Source: Tahibacter sp042701255
GTDB lineage: Bacteria; Pseudomonadota; Gammaproteobacteria; Xanthomonadales; Rhodanobacteraceae
NCBI RefSeq assembly: GCF_042701255.1
Contig: NZ_CP170554.1
Coordinates: 3,410,001 to 3,474,000, forward strand
Reading direction: 5' to 3'
Length of the DNA stretch: 64,000 nt
Shown: positions 8,681 through 23,164 of the stretch, one piece after another
Layout of the letters: each line of letters begins with the position of its first letter
How positions within the stretch are numbered: the first letter of the stretch is position 1
Notes under the pieces: model-generated
Databases searched by the model: none
The model's input: only the letters and a program-made list of their open reading frames with translations
What the model was told of the DNA's origin: nothing
Program-made: the position numbers and the translations under genes

Positions 8681-8950
8681 GTGACTACCGCCATCGAAGA
8701 CGACGTTCGCCGCATCATCGCCACCGAAATGGATCTCGATCCCGCGCGCATCACGCGCGAGGCGACGCTCAAGCAGCTGGAGATTCCGTCGCTCGACGCG
8801 ATCGAGATCATCTTCAAGCTCGAGGAACATTTCGACATCACCCTGCCGGACCGCGATCCGAATTTCGACACCGATTCGGTCGGCGGCCTCATCGACGCGG
8901 TCGAGCAGGCGCTCGCCGCCAAGAACGCCGCACCGGCCCCGGCGCCGTGA
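8681..8950 (+). CDS. Free-standing acyl carrier protein
   Basis: An 89-residue acyl carrier protein. The phosphopantetheine-attachment serine is in IPSLDAIE, where the usual DSL is PSL. The surrounding helix II and the acidic character are typical. A Pro/Ala tail follows the folded domain. The start is GTG at 8681, supported by a GAGG Shine-Dalgarno a few bases upstream; there is no ATG in the right place. The stop overlaps the ketosynthase GTG start (GTGA), so the two are probably made together. It is unlikely to be the housekeeping AcpP, because no fabD/fabG genes flank it. Confidence 0.88.
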   Translation: MTTAIEDDVRRIIATEMDLDPARITREATLKQLEIPSLDAIEIIFKLEEHFDITLPDRDPNFDTDSVGGLIDAVEQALAAKNAAPAPAP

Positions 8951-10170
8951 GCGCGCCGCCGCGCGTGGTCATCACCGGCGCGGGCGCGGTGTCCGCGGCG
9001 GGTCTCGGTGCGCCGGCGCTGTGGCAGGCCATGCGTGACGCGCGCGGCCTGATCGCCTCGCATACGGTGAGCTTCGATCCGACGCCGGCGAAGCCGCGGC
9101 TCGCGGCCAGCCTCGCCGGCTTCGATCCGGCGGCGCATTTCGACGAGCGCCGCCTGATCCTGCTGGACCGGGTCAGCCAGTTCGCGCTGGTCGCCGCGCG
9201 CGAAGCGGTCGCGCAGGCCGGCATCGATTTCACCCGCGACGACATCGGCGAACGCACGGCCGTGATCGTCGGTACCGGCATCGGCGGCGAGCTCAGTCGC
9301 GACGAGCAGTGCCAGAAGCTCTACCACGACGGCAGTCCGCGCATCCATCCGATGAGCATCGTGCGGCTGATGCCGAACGCGCCGGCTTCGCAGATCGGCA
9401 TGGAGTTCGGCGCGATGGGGCCGACCTTCGCGGTCAGCAGCGCCTGCGCCTCGGCCAATCACGCCCTGTCGCAGGCGCTCGGCCTGCTGCGCAGCGGCCA
9501 GGCCGAGGTCGCCCTGGCCGGCGGCAGCGAAGCCTGTCTGAGCTACGCGACGTTCAAGGCCTGGGAAGCCATGCGCGTGCTGGCCGACGACACCTGCCGG
9601 CCGTTCTCGCGCCAGCGCCGCGGCCTCGTGCTCGGCGAGGGCGCGGGCATGTTCGTGCTCGAAACCCTGGCGCATGCGCAGGCGCGCGGCGCGACCATAC
9701 TGGCCGAGCTCGCCGGCGCCGGCATGAGCGCCGATGCGGGCGACATCGTCGCGCCGTCGGCGACCGGCGCCGCACGCGCGATGACGCGCGCGCTGGCCGA
9801 CGCGCGGCTGGATCCCGCCGACATCGACTACATCAACGCGCACGGCACCGGCACGCCGGCCAACGATCCGACCGAATGCGCCGCGATCCGCATGGCCTTC
9901 GGCGCGGATGCGCAGGTACTCGCCGTATCGTCGACGAAAGGCGTGCACGGCCATGCGCTCGGTGCGGCCGGCGCGCTGGAACTCGTCGCCGTGCTCGGCG
10001 CGCTGCGCGAAGGCGTGGTGCCGCCGACGGCCAATCACGTCGAAGCCGATCCGCAATGCGATCTCGACATCGTGCCGAACGTCGCGCGCGAGCGGCGCGT
10101 GCGCGCGGCGCTGTCGAACTCGTTCGCGTTCGGCGGCCTCAACGCGGTGCTGGCACTGCGCGCGGCCTGA
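8947..10170 (+). CDS. Beta-ketoacyl-ACP synthase (FabF-like, KAS II type)
   Basis: A 407-residue thiolase-fold condensing enzyme. The active-site Cys is C167 in SSACASA, and the two catalytic histidines are H299 (NAHGTGTP) and H336 (in TKGVHGHALGAAG); the usual TKSMTGH reads TKGVHGH. It would elongate or prime acyl chains on the adjacent carrier protein. Because the cluster also holds an esterase, an exporter and aminotransferases, I infer a dedicated lipid or natural-product pathway rather than core fatty-acid synthesis. It converges with the NtrC-type regulator, 9 bases away. Confidence 0.92.
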   Translation: MSAPPRVVITGAGAVSAAGLGAPALWQAMRDARGLIASHTVSFDPTPAKPRLAASLAGFDPAAHFDERRLILLDRVSQFALVAAREAVAQAGIDFTRDDIGERTAVIVGTGIGGELSRDEQCQKLYHDGSPRIHPMSIVRLMPNAPASQIGMEFGAMGPTFAVSSACASANHALSQALGLLRSGQAEVALAGGSEACLSYATFKAWEAMRVLADDTCRPFSRQRRGLVLGEGAGMFVLETLAHAQARGATILAELAGAGMSADAGDIVAPSATGAARAMTRALADARLDPADIDYINAHGTGTPANDPTECAAIRMAFGADAQVLAVSSTKGVHGHALGAAGALELVAVLGALREGVVPPTANHVEADPQCDLDIVPNVARERRVRAALSNSFAFGGLNAVLALRAA

Positions 10171-10179
10171 GCCGGCTCT

Positions 10180-13358
<3,179 letters not shown>

Positions 13359-14726
13359 TCAGCCTCGCACGGCGCGGGTCAGGACCTGGTCGAGCAGCTT
13401 CATGGCCAGATCGATTTCCTCGTAGCTGATGGTCAGTGCCGGTGCCAGGGTGATGGTGTTCTTGTGATAGCCGCCGACGTCGAGAACGAGACCGTAGCGC
13501 TGGCCGTCGACGAGCAGGTCGGCTTCCATGCCGATGTCGACCATGCGGTCGAGCAGGGCCTTGTTCGGCGTATAGCCGTCCTCCTGGCAGATCTCCGCAC
13601 GCAAGGCGAGGCCGAGACCGTCGACGTCGCCGATGACCTTGTGGCGCTTCTGCAGCTCGCGCAGCGCGTCGAGGAAATACTGGCCCTTGGCCATGACCAT
13701 GCTTTCGTAGTCTTCCTCGGCCAGCATCTTCATCGTCTCCAGGCCCACGGCCGTGCCGAGCGGATTGGACGCGAACGTGGAATGCGTGGAGCCCGGCGGG
13801 AACACCTTGGGATTGATGAGCTCCTCGCGCGCCCAGATGCCGGCGAGCGGATTCAGACCGTTGGTCAGCGCCTTGCCGAACACGACGACGTCGGGCTTGA
13901 CGCCGAAATGCTCGATCGACCAGAGCTTGCCGGTGCGGAAGAAGCCCATCTGGATTTCGTCGACGACGAGCAGGATGCCGTACTTGTCCAGCACGCGCTT
14001 GAGGCCGGTGAAGAAATTGCGCGGCGGGATCACGTAGCCGCCGGTGCCCTGGATCGGCTCGACGTAGAACGCGGCGTACTCGCACTGGCCGGCCTTGGGA
14101 TCCCAGACGCCGTTGTATTCGCTTTCGAACAGGCGCTCGAACTTGGCCACGCAGTAGTCGCCGTATTCCTCTTTCGACATGCCCTTGGGGCCGCGGAAGT
14201 GGTACGGAAATTCGATGAACTGGGCGCGGTCGAAATGGCCGTAGCGGCGGCGGTAGCGATAGCTCGAGGTGATCGCCGACGCACCGAGGGTGCGGCCGTG
14301 GTAGCCGCCTTCGAACGCGAACACGAGGCTCTTGCCCTGCGTCGCGTTGCGCACGAGCTTGAGCGAGTCCTCGATGGACTGGGAGCCGCCGACGTTGAAA
14401 TGTACGCGGCCTTCGAGGCCGAACTTGTCCTGGTTGTGCTGGCACAGGCGCCTGGCGAGCTCGATCTTCTCGACGTGCAGGTACTGGCTGGCGACCTGCG
14501 GCAGACGGTCGAGCTGGCGCTTGACCGCATCGTTGAGGCGCGGATTGGCGTAGCCGAAATTGACCGCGGAGTACCACATCTGCAGGTCGAGATAGCGGCT
14601 GCCGGCGGCGTCGAAGAGATAGCTGCCTTCGCAGCGGTCGAAGATCTTGGGCGGGTCGATGTAGTGGACGGTGTCGCCGAAGGAGCAGTAACGGGCTTCG
14701 TCTTGCAGCAGCTGGTCTATGGACAT
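13359..14726 (-). CDS. Class III (AGAT-II) PLP aminotransferase
   Basis: A 455-residue omega-aminotransferase of the class that includes ornithine, GABA and diaminobutyrate transaminases. The PLP lysine is K285 in FGKALTNGLNP and the ring-contacting Asp is D256 in VVDEIQMGF. An intact FEGGYHGRTLGA phosphate-binding segment is present. The length is normal. The substrate is not clear from the sequence. It lies 8 bases downstream of a HAD phosphatase and directly upstream of a two-component pair, an unusual combination that implies signal-controlled amine metabolism. Confidence 0.9.
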   Translation of the reverse strand: MSIDQLLQDEARYCSFGDTVHYIDPPKIFDRCEGSYLFDAAGSRYLDLQMWYSAVNFGYANPRLNDAVKRQLDRLPQVASQYLHVEKIELARRLCQHNQDKFGLEGRVHFNVGGSQSIEDSLKLVRNATQGKSLVFAFEGGYHGRTLGASAITSSYRYRRRYGHFDRAQFIEFPYHFRGPKGMSKEEYGDYCVAKFERLFESEYNGVWDPKAGQCEYAAFYVEPIQGTGGYVIPPRNFFTGLKRVLDKYGILLVVDEIQMGFFRTGKLWSIEHFGVKPDVVVFGKALTNGLNPLAGIWAREELINPKVFPPGSTHSTFASNPLGTAVGLETMKMLAEEDYESMVMAKGQYFLDALRELQKRHKVIGDVDGLGLALRAEICQEDGYTPNKALLDRMVDIGMEADLLVDGQRYGLVLDVGGYHKNTITLAPALTISYEEIDLAMKLLDQVLTRAVRG

Positions 14727-14734
14727 GGCGGCCT

Positions 14735-15425
14735 TCAGGCAGGGACGGAAACGGAGTCGGCGTGACGCTGCAGCTCGGCGAGCAGGGGCAGCGCGTCGGC
14801 GAAATCGGCGATGGGGTGGTGATGGATGCCGTGGCTGCGGCAGTAGTCGATCAGGCGGCCCTTGGCGAACACCAGATCGGCTTCACCGGCGACGCAGAAA
14901 TCCGAGCTGCCGTCGCCGATCAGCAGGGTGGGGCGGCGCGGCAGGGCCGCCTCGGCGATCGCGCACTTGCAGGTGCCGCTGGCGCGGCGGCAGGCGTCGT
15001 CCGCATGCGGGAAGGCCAGGCGCCAGTCGCGCGGCCCCTGGCCTTCGAGGCGGTTGCTGAACACCGGCAGGTCGGTCAGTTCCAGCCGCGCGAGACTGCG
15101 GCGTATGCAGCGGTCGACACCGTCGCTGACGACGAGGACTTCATGGCCGGCGCGCCGCGCGGCCTGCACGAACGGCGGGAAATGCGGGGTCGAGACGCAG
15201 GCCGTCTATGCAGGCATCCAGCGTCGCGTCGTCGACATCGAGCAGCGCGATCTGCCCGGCCATGCACGCGCGCGAGCCGATGAGGCCGGCTTTCCAGTCG
15301 GCTTCCAGCGCCTCCCAGCCGGGCCGCGCGAAGCGCTCCAGCAGCAGGTCGGTCGCATCGTCATGGGAAATGGTGCCGTCGAAATCGCAGAGCAGGGTCC
15401 AGGCGTGTGCGGCGGACGAGGGCAT
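14735..15425 (-). pseudogene. HAD-IB phosphatase (MtnX/SerB-like) with apparent frameshift
   Basis: A HAD-superfamily phosphatase of about 229 residues, read in two frames. The 5' part (from ATG 15425) has motif I LLCDFDGTIS and the helical cap. The 3' part has motif II (VLVVSDGVD) and motif III (LLIGDGSSDFCVA). Removing one base near 15172-15178 would join ...DPAFPA to FVQAARRAGHEV in a single frame, which is what related MtnX or phosphoserine-phosphatase-like proteins show. The span is 691 bases, one more than a multiple of three. It is either a recent inactivation or a sequencing indel. It is the first gene of the aminotransferase/two-component operon. Confidence 0.75.
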
Positions 15426-15458
15426 GCAGGCTTCCTTGGCAGTCGGCGATCTTCAGCA

Positions 15459-15477
15459 AGCGACATGCCATGTCGCT
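15459..15477. promoter_or_regulatory. Perfect 19-bp palindrome upstream of HAD operon
   Basis: AGCGACATG-C-CATGTCGCT is a perfect inverted repeat with 9-bp arms around one base. It sits 34-52 bases upstream of the HAD phosphatase start (minus strand), where an operator would be expected. No T-run follows on either strand, so it does not look like an intrinsic terminator. The bound regulator is unknown. Confidence 0.45.
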
Positions 15478-15618
15478 CGCACCCGATGGACGGCGCAGCA
15501 GCGCCGTATCCGGCCGCATCGCAGCCGCAGTCCATCGCAATTTGTGGGGCATCAGCCGCAGGAATTGGAGCCGGCGAGAGCCGGGCTGCGGCGCGTGCAG
15601 GCTGCGCCGGCGCGCCGC

Positions 15619-18024
15619 TCACGGCGCAGCGGCCTTCTCGCCGCCGTGCATGCGGTAGCCGTCGCGCCCGGCGGACTTGGCCTCGTACAGCGCCGCGTCG
15701 GCGCGTTCGAGCAGGGCCGCGGTGCCGGGCGCGTCGTCGCTTTGCGCCACGGCGACGCCGACGCTGGTGCTGAGCTTGAGGGTCAGTCCGTGCTCGGGCA
15801 GCAGGAACGGCTTGCGTATCGCGGCGACGATCTTGGCCGCCGCGGCCGCGGCGTACTGCGAGCGGCGCATGCCTTCGATGATGACGGTGAACTCGTCGCC
15901 GCCGAGGCGGCCGATCACGTCCGAAGGCCGCAGCACGGCGCCGAGGCGCTGGGCGAAGATCTTGAGCACCGCGTCGCCGACCGCATGGCCGTAGGTGTCG
16001 TTGACCTGCTTGAAGCGGTCGATGTCCAGATACATCACGACGAGCAGCGAGCGCTGGTCGCGGCTGCGCGCGAGCGCGCGCTCCAGCCGCACGAGAAAGC
16101 CGGCGCGGTTGGCCAGGCCGGTCAGGCTGTCCATCTCGGCCGCCTGCATCCAGCGCTGCTGCTCGACCTTGCGGTGGGTCACGTCCTGGGCCATGACGTG
16201 GATGCCGAGCACCTGGCGCCGTTCGTCGTCCCACTGCGGGATGTAGACGATCTCCAGGCAGGAATAACCGTCGTCGCGCTGCTCCTCGTCCTCGTCCTCG
16301 AACACGACACGCTGGCCGGCCAGCGCCTGCAGCAGGTAGGGCTCGCGCCGGCGATAGACCGTCTCGCCGAGCAGGCTGCGCGCGTGCTGGCCGACGACGC
16401 GGCCGCGCTCGCCGCCGTAGTGCAGCGCGTAGGCGGCGTTTGCGAACTGGAAGCGCAGCGCCGCGTCGAGGTAGGCGATCATCGCCGGCATCGCGTCGGC
16501 GATCGTGCGCAGACGCTGCTCGTTGCGGCGCAGCTGTTCCTCGGCGATGTGCTGCGCGGTCACGTCCTCGACGCTGCCGGCATAGCCGATGACCTCGCCC
16601 TCGACGACCAGCGGCGCGGCCTGCACGGCGACCCAGACGGTCTGGCTGTGATCCGGACGCAGGCGCAGGCGCGCGTGGAAGCGCTTCAGCGCCGCGGTCG
16701 CCGTGCGCCAGCCGCTGACGACGCGGTCGCGGTCGTCCGGATGCACGGCCTGCTGCCAGCCGCCGCCGCGGGCCTCGTCGCTGCGCAGCCCGGACATGCG
16801 TTCGAACGCACGGTTGACGTAGCTGAAGGCGCCGTCGAGCCCGGCGCGGAACAGACCGAGCGGCGAGCCGTCGTTGACCGCTTCGAGTTCGGCCTGCTGT
16901 TCCTGCAGGCGCTGCTCGGCGTGGCGGCGCTCGGTGATGTCCAGCGCATAGCCCATGACGAACGGCGCGCCGTCGCTGTCGTCGAGCACGCGGTTGTTGT
17001 AGTCCCAGATCCGCTGCGAGCCGTTCTTGTGCTGCACGAACAGCAGACCCGAGTCGGCCTGCTGCCGCGCGATGCGCTGCAGATAGTCGCGGAAGTGCGC
17101 ATGCAGCGCCGGCGGGATCATCTCCAGCATGGGCCGGCCGACGAGTTCGTTCACGCGATAGCCCAGCGCGCCGGCCGCGGCCGGGTTGATCGACAGCAGC
17201 ACGCCGTCGAAATCGTGGGTGCAGATCAGGCCGAGGCTCTGCTCGAACAGATCGCGGAAGCGCCGCTCGCTCGCTTCGATGCGGCCTATGGCCTGGCGCT
17301 CGACCGTGACGTCGCGGGCCATGACCAGACGCGCCGGCCGGCCCGCGTAGCGCAGTTCGCGCGCGGTGAGCTCGACGAGGAAGCTGCGTCCGGTCGCATC
17401 GCGATGACGCCAGATCTCCGCCTCGGCCAGCGAAGGCAGCGGCCGGCCCAATGCTTCGCTGAGCCGGATGTGCTCCGTGGTCGGGCGTATGTCGTAGAGA
17501 TTCAGGCGCAGGAATTCCTCGCGCGTCCAGCCGTAGGCGCGCAGCGCCGCATCGTTGACCGCGAGGAAGCGCAGGCTGACGCTGTCGTAGACCCACATCG
17601 GCAGCGGCGCGAAATCGAACACCGCCTGCAGATCGTCGCGCTGCAGGCGCATCGCGTCGACGCCGACGCGCAGCGCCAGGGTCTGCTCGATCGCACGCCG
17701 CAGCGCCGCCGCGTCCAGGGTCGGCAACGGCAGCCAGGCCGAGGCACCGGCCTCGATCCAGAGGCGGCCGCGTGCGACGTCGTCGTCCTCGTCGAGCGCT
17801 ATCCAGGGCGTGGACGGCGCAGTCGCGGCCAGGCGCGCATAACCGGCAAAGTCCGGATCGACGGCGTGTACGAGCAGGATGTCGCAGGCGGCAGCGGGCA
17901 GTGCGCGCAGCGCCTGGTCGATGTCGCCCAGCGGCAGCAGACGATCCGTAGAGGGCATCAGGCGGCCGACGGCGCGGATCACGCTCTCGCTGCCGATCAA
18001 CCCGATGTCGTGGCCCGCATTCAT
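15619..18024 (-). CDS. Diguanylate cyclase with degenerate receiver and four PAS domains
   Basis: An 801-residue c-di-GMP synthase. The N-terminal ~120 residues look like a receiver fold, but the phospho-acceptor position reads LLVHAVD, with no Asp, so it is probably a pseudo-receiver. Four PAS domains follow at about 125-245, 255-375, 380-495 and 505-630. The GGDEF domain has an intact active site (LGGDEF) and an intact RxxD inhibitory I-site (RPSD) five residues before it. There is no transmembrane segment and no EAL domain. The start at 18024 (MNAGHDIGLIG) is preceded by GGAG; an in-frame ATG at 18084 is less likely. It stands alone, downstream of the sialidase-like gene. Confidence 0.9.
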   Translation of the reverse strand: MNAGHDIGLIGSESVIRAVGRLMPSTDRLLPLGDIDQALRALPAAACDILLVHAVDPDFAGYARLAATAPSTPWIALDEDDDVARGRLWIEAGASAWLPLPTLDAAALRRAIEQTLALRVGVDAMRLQRDDLQAVFDFAPLPMWVYDSVSLRFLAVNDAALRAYGWTREEFLRLNLYDIRPTTEHIRLSEALGRPLPSLAEAEIWRHRDATGRSFLVELTARELRYAGRPARLVMARDVTVERQAIGRIEASERRFRDLFEQSLGLICTHDFDGVLLSINPAAAGALGYRVNELVGRPMLEMIPPALHAHFRDYLQRIARQQADSGLLFVQHKNGSQRIWDYNNRVLDDSDGAPFVMGYALDITERRHAEQRLQEQQAELEAVNDGSPLGLFRAGLDGAFSYVNRAFERMSGLRSDEARGGGWQQAVHPDDRDRVVSGWRTATAALKRFHARLRLRPDHSQTVWVAVQAAPLVVEGEVIGYAGSVEDVTAQHIAEEQLRRNEQRLRTIADAMPAMIAYLDAALRFQFANAAYALHYGGERGRVVGQHARSLLGETVYRRREPYLLQALAGQRVVFEDEDEEQRDDGYSCLEIVYIPQWDDERRQVLGIHVMAQDVTHRKVEQQRWMQAAEMDSLTGLANRAGFLVRLERALARSRDQRSLLVVMYLDIDRFKQVNDTYGHAVGDAVLKIFAQRLGAVLRPSDVIGRLGGDEFTVIIEGMRRSQYAAAAAAKIVAAIRKPFLLPEHGLTLKLSTSVGVAVAQSDDAPGTAALLERADAALYEAKSAGRDGYRMHGGEKAAAP

Positions 18025-18150
18025 CGGCGCTCCATGCGTGGCGGTCGCAAGGTCTCCGTTCGGGAGCGGTCCGATTCTCAGCAACGCCTTCGCGTTTGCG
18101 GCAGCCCGTTCTTCGCGGCGATGCAGCAGACGCGGCCGGTTGTGGCGGAA

Positions 18151-19227
18151 TCAATTAATCGCATTGTGTGCAAGGCCGGCCGCCGCCTCGAAGCCGTGGC
18201 CGAACACGCGATCGGCTACGGTTGCGGCCGCCAGGCGCACGATGTCGTAGTCGCCCGAGCCCGCCGGTGCCTCGCGGCCCCAGTAGAGCTGGACCTCGCT
18301 GGCCGACATGCCGACCAGCGGATGCGGCTGCACGTCGTTGGCCGCGGCGCTTTCCTGCTGGACCAGACGCGGCTCGAACGCGATGCCGTCGGCGCTGCGG
18401 GACGAATAGATGTCGTACTGGCTGCCGTTGGCCTGGATGTGGAACACGACGAAGGCATCGTCGGGCATGAGCACCGGCAGCGAGTCGTGGTTGTCGCCGA
18501 CGACGGCCAGCGGCACGGCCGCGGCGCTCCAGTCGCGCGGGTCGGTCGTGGTGCGCGCGTAGAGGCCCAGCGACGTGCTGCCGACCTGATAGGTCGCGAG
18601 ATAGCGTCCGTCGCTGGCCCGATAGGCGATGCGCGGCAACTGGCTGGTCGCGGCGATCGATGTGCGCAGCTGATCCCAGCTCGCGCCGCCGTCGGTGGAT
18701 TGGGCGAGATAGCTGCCGCTGCCGAGGCGCTGATAGCTCATCGTCAGGGTGCCGTCGGGATGGCGGATCACGTGCGGATTGACCTCGCCGCCGCTGGCCC
18801 AGCCCAGCTGCAGCGCGCCCTGCTCGGTGAAGGTCACGCCGTCGGCCGAGGTCGCGCGGTGAATGCGGTAGCTCGACGTCGCGCCGGTGCCTTTCAGATA
18901 GAACAGCACGAACGAGCCGTCGCCGAGTTGCAGCAGCGCCGGATGCCGTTCGTTCGCGCCGCTCGTGACGACGAGCGCCGGCGTCGTCCAGTTCGCGCCG
19001 TCGTCGGTGGAGCGCGTGATCCACAGATCGCCCGACAGGCTCGCGTCGAGCCGCTCGAATGCGAGCAGCAGGCTGCCGTCGGCAGCGCGCAGTATCGACG
19101 GCTGATAGTCGGCGCCGCTGCCGCCGACGACGGTCTGCTGCGCATGGGCCCGCGGCAGATGGGCGGCGAACAGCCATACGAGCAGGCAGGAAAGCAGGTA
19201 CCGCGAACGGCGCGGGCGAAGCCGCAT
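18151..19227 (-). CDS. Secreted sialidase-like BNR-repeat protein
   Basis: A 358-residue secreted beta-propeller protein. A signal peptide (cleavage near AHA) is followed by repeats carrying Asp-box motifs (STDDGANW, STDGGASW) typical of sialidases and related glycosidases. I do not see a clear FRIP motif or the full catalytic arginine triad, so calling it a true sialidase would be unsafe. The C-terminus, VFGHGFEAA, resembles a tail often seen on secreted proteins of Rhodanobacteraceae. It is transcribed toward the GGDEF gene. Confidence 0.75.
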   Translation of the reverse strand: MRLRPRRSRYLLSCLLVWLFAAHLPRAHAQQTVVGGSGADYQPSILRAADGSLLLAFERLDASLSGDLWITRSTDDGANWTTPALVVTSGANERHPALLQLGDGSFVLFYLKGTGATSSYRIHRATSADGVTFTEQGALQLGWASGGEVNPHVIRHPDGTLTMSYQRLGSGSYLAQSTDGGASWDQLRTSIAATSQLPRIAYRASDGRYLATYQVGSTSLGLYARTTTDPRDWSAAAVPLAVVGDNHDSLPVLMPDDAFVVFHIQANGSQYDIYSSRSADGIAFEPRLVQQESAAANDVQPHPLVGMSASEVQLYWGREAPAGSGDYDIVRLAAATVADRVFGHGFEAAAGLAHNAIN

Positions 19228-19370
19228 GGGCGAGTCTCCGTAGCGTGCCGCGGCAGCGCGGCCTCGCTACTGATACGCGAAAACGTGCGCCGAATGCACG
19301 CCGCGTACGGCGCCCGCGCGCGAGTGGCCGGCGCTGCGGCGACGACTAGGCCGTGTGGCGGATCACCGGT

Positions 19371-19952
19371 TCAGCCCGTGGGGCAGGGGCCGCCCGCGTC
19401 GGCCCAGGTCTTGAACTTCGCGACGAATTCCGCGTGCGGTACGGACACTGGGGCGCGCGTGCCGCCGGGGTTCCAGCCCCAGAGCACGAGCTTGTCCTCG
19501 CTCACGTGCTTGAGCAGCGCGGCGAAGTCGCGGCCGCCGTTCTCGTTCTTGTCCTGGATCATGCGGCAGAGCTCCGGCGGACTCAGGCCGAGCGTGACCA
19601 TGCGCTGCTGCGGCGGCGGCAATGCCCAGTGCGGCGCGCCCGGCGGCGCGTGCGGACCGTAGCTGTCCGGCGCGTTGGACTCGCCGTGGCAGGTCGAGCA
19701 GGGCAGGCCCTCGGCGCCGTGGCCGGTCGGTCCGCGTGCCACGCCCATCGCATGCGGCAGGCCCTGGTCGAACTGCAGCGGCTGGTCGCCGGGGATGTGA
19801 CAGTTCTGGCAGCGCGGATGCTGGAACACTTTCTGCACCGTCGCGAACGCCTCGACGGCAGCCTGGCGCTGGGCCGGATCCGGCCCCGAATGGCAGCCGG
19901 CCAGTGCAGCGGCGGCCACGACGACAGCGATGGTGCGCGACAGACGGAACAT
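19371..19952 (-). CDS. Dihaem c-type cytochrome lipoprotein
   Basis: A 193-residue exported protein with a lipobox (LAGC) and two haem c attachment motifs, CQNCH and CSTCH. It is the last gene of the molybdenum-hydroxylase operon and starts 11 bases after the catalytic-subunit stop. By position it should pass electrons from that enzyme into the respiratory chain, as cytochromes do in other isoquinoline-oxidoreductase-type systems. The start at 19952 gives a proper signal sequence. Confidence 0.88.
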   Translation of the reverse strand: MFRLSRTIAVVVAAAALAGCHSGPDPAQRQAAVEAFATVQKVFQHPRCQNCHIPGDQPLQFDQGLPHAMGVARGPTGHGAEGLPCSTCHGESNAPDSYGPHAPPGAPHWALPPPQQRMVTLGLSPPELCRMIQDKNENGGRDFAALLKHVSEDKLVLWGWNPGGTRAPVSVPHAEFVAKFKTWADAGGPCPTG

Positions 19953-19963
19953 GGCCTTCTCCT

Positions 19964-22123
<2,160 letters not shown>

Positions 22124-22367
22124 GCGAACCTCGCAGCGGAAAGCGTTGGGGAGCCTCGGAACGAATCGGAATCAGGCTCTGGCTTGTCGAACCCCGTCGA
22201 GTCGCGGGAGCGGAGAACGGTCGCCGGGAGCTGCCGGTTCCGACCCTTGCGAACACTTGACAGGCCAGGCTTGCCAAACGATGGCGGAGCACGCGTCTGG
22301 CGGGTTTGTGGGGGACAGCGGCAGGGCATGGGATCCACGCTGCTGGCCGGTAGAAGGTTTCGGGCAA
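22124..22367. other. 244-base gap inside the molybdenum-hydroxylase operon
   Basis: The two structural subunits of this enzyme family are usually adjacent, but here 244 bases separate them. I see no coding frame, hairpin terminator or repeat in the gap that I can support. Confidence 0.4.
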
Positions 22368-22826
22368 TCAGCCCTTGGCGAGCTCGGCCGCGCGATGTAC
22401 GGCGGCGCGGATGCGCTGATAGGTGCCGCAGCGGCAGAGATTGCCGCTGAGCGCCGCGTCGATGTCGGCGTCGCTGGGTTCGGGCTTGGCCTTGAGCAGT
22501 GCGGCAGCCGACATGATCTGGCCCGACTGGCAATAGCCGCACTGCACGACGTCGAGTTCGGCCCAGGCGCGCTGCACCGGATGACTCGCATCGGCCGACA
22601 GCCCCTCGATCGTCGTGATGGATTTGCCGGCGACCGCGGAGACCGGCATCACGCAGGCGCGCAGCGGCGCGCCGTCGACGTGCACGGTGCAGGCGCCGCA
22701 CTGGGCCATGCCGCAGCCGAACTTGGTGCCGGTGAGCCCGGCCAGGTCGCGGATGACCCAGAGCAGGGGCATGTCATCGGGTACGTCGAACTGCTGCGTC
22801 TTGCCGTTGAGCGTCAGGCTGACCAT
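22368..22826 (-). CDS. (2Fe-2S)-binding subunit, isoquinoline 1-oxidoreductase type
   Basis: A 152-residue small subunit with both iron-sulfur sites of the xanthine-oxidase family: plant-ferredoxin-type CGMAQCGACTVHVDG in the N-terminal half and CGYCQSGQIM with LCRCGTYQRI in the C-terminal four-helix half. It relays electrons from the molybdenum centre to the dihaem cytochrome. It has no signal peptide and presumably travels with the Tat-exported large subunit. It is the first gene of the operon. Confidence 0.92.
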   Translation of the reverse strand: MVSLTLNGKTQQFDVPDDMPLLWVIRDLAGLTGTKFGCGMAQCGACTVHVDGAPLRACVMPVSAVAGKSITTIEGLSADASHPVQRAWAELDVVQCGYCQSGQIMSAAALLKAKPEPSDADIDAALSGNLCRCGTYQRIRAAVHRAAELAKG

Positions 22827-23164
22827 GGAAACTCCTGCGGCTGCCGGTAGAGGTGGCTAGGAGAGACGAGCGGCGAGCGCGGCGGACAGTGGGCCCGCGA
22901 CGGCACGGCGGTTCGACCGCGCAAGCATGGGCGCGGTCCCAAAGGCCGTCAACCTGTCGATGGACGGGGATGGGGCGGGATCAGCAGGCCGGCGATCTTC
23001 GGTCGGCGGGCGGTCGGTCGGGGCGGGTTTCTCTGTTGCGGGAGAAGGGTGTAGCCATACCCGCGGGCATATGCGCGAATCCCGTCGCACATTGCTTTGA
23101 ATTATTCGTGAGAAATTCAACGGCGCCAGTGGCGTCGCGGGCCATCTCTGCACGGCAACGGCAA

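Noticed and set aside
15208..19662. A plus-strand open frame of nearly 1500 codons.
   Set aside because: It is antisense to the GGDEF and sialidase-like genes, with shadow composition and no motifs.
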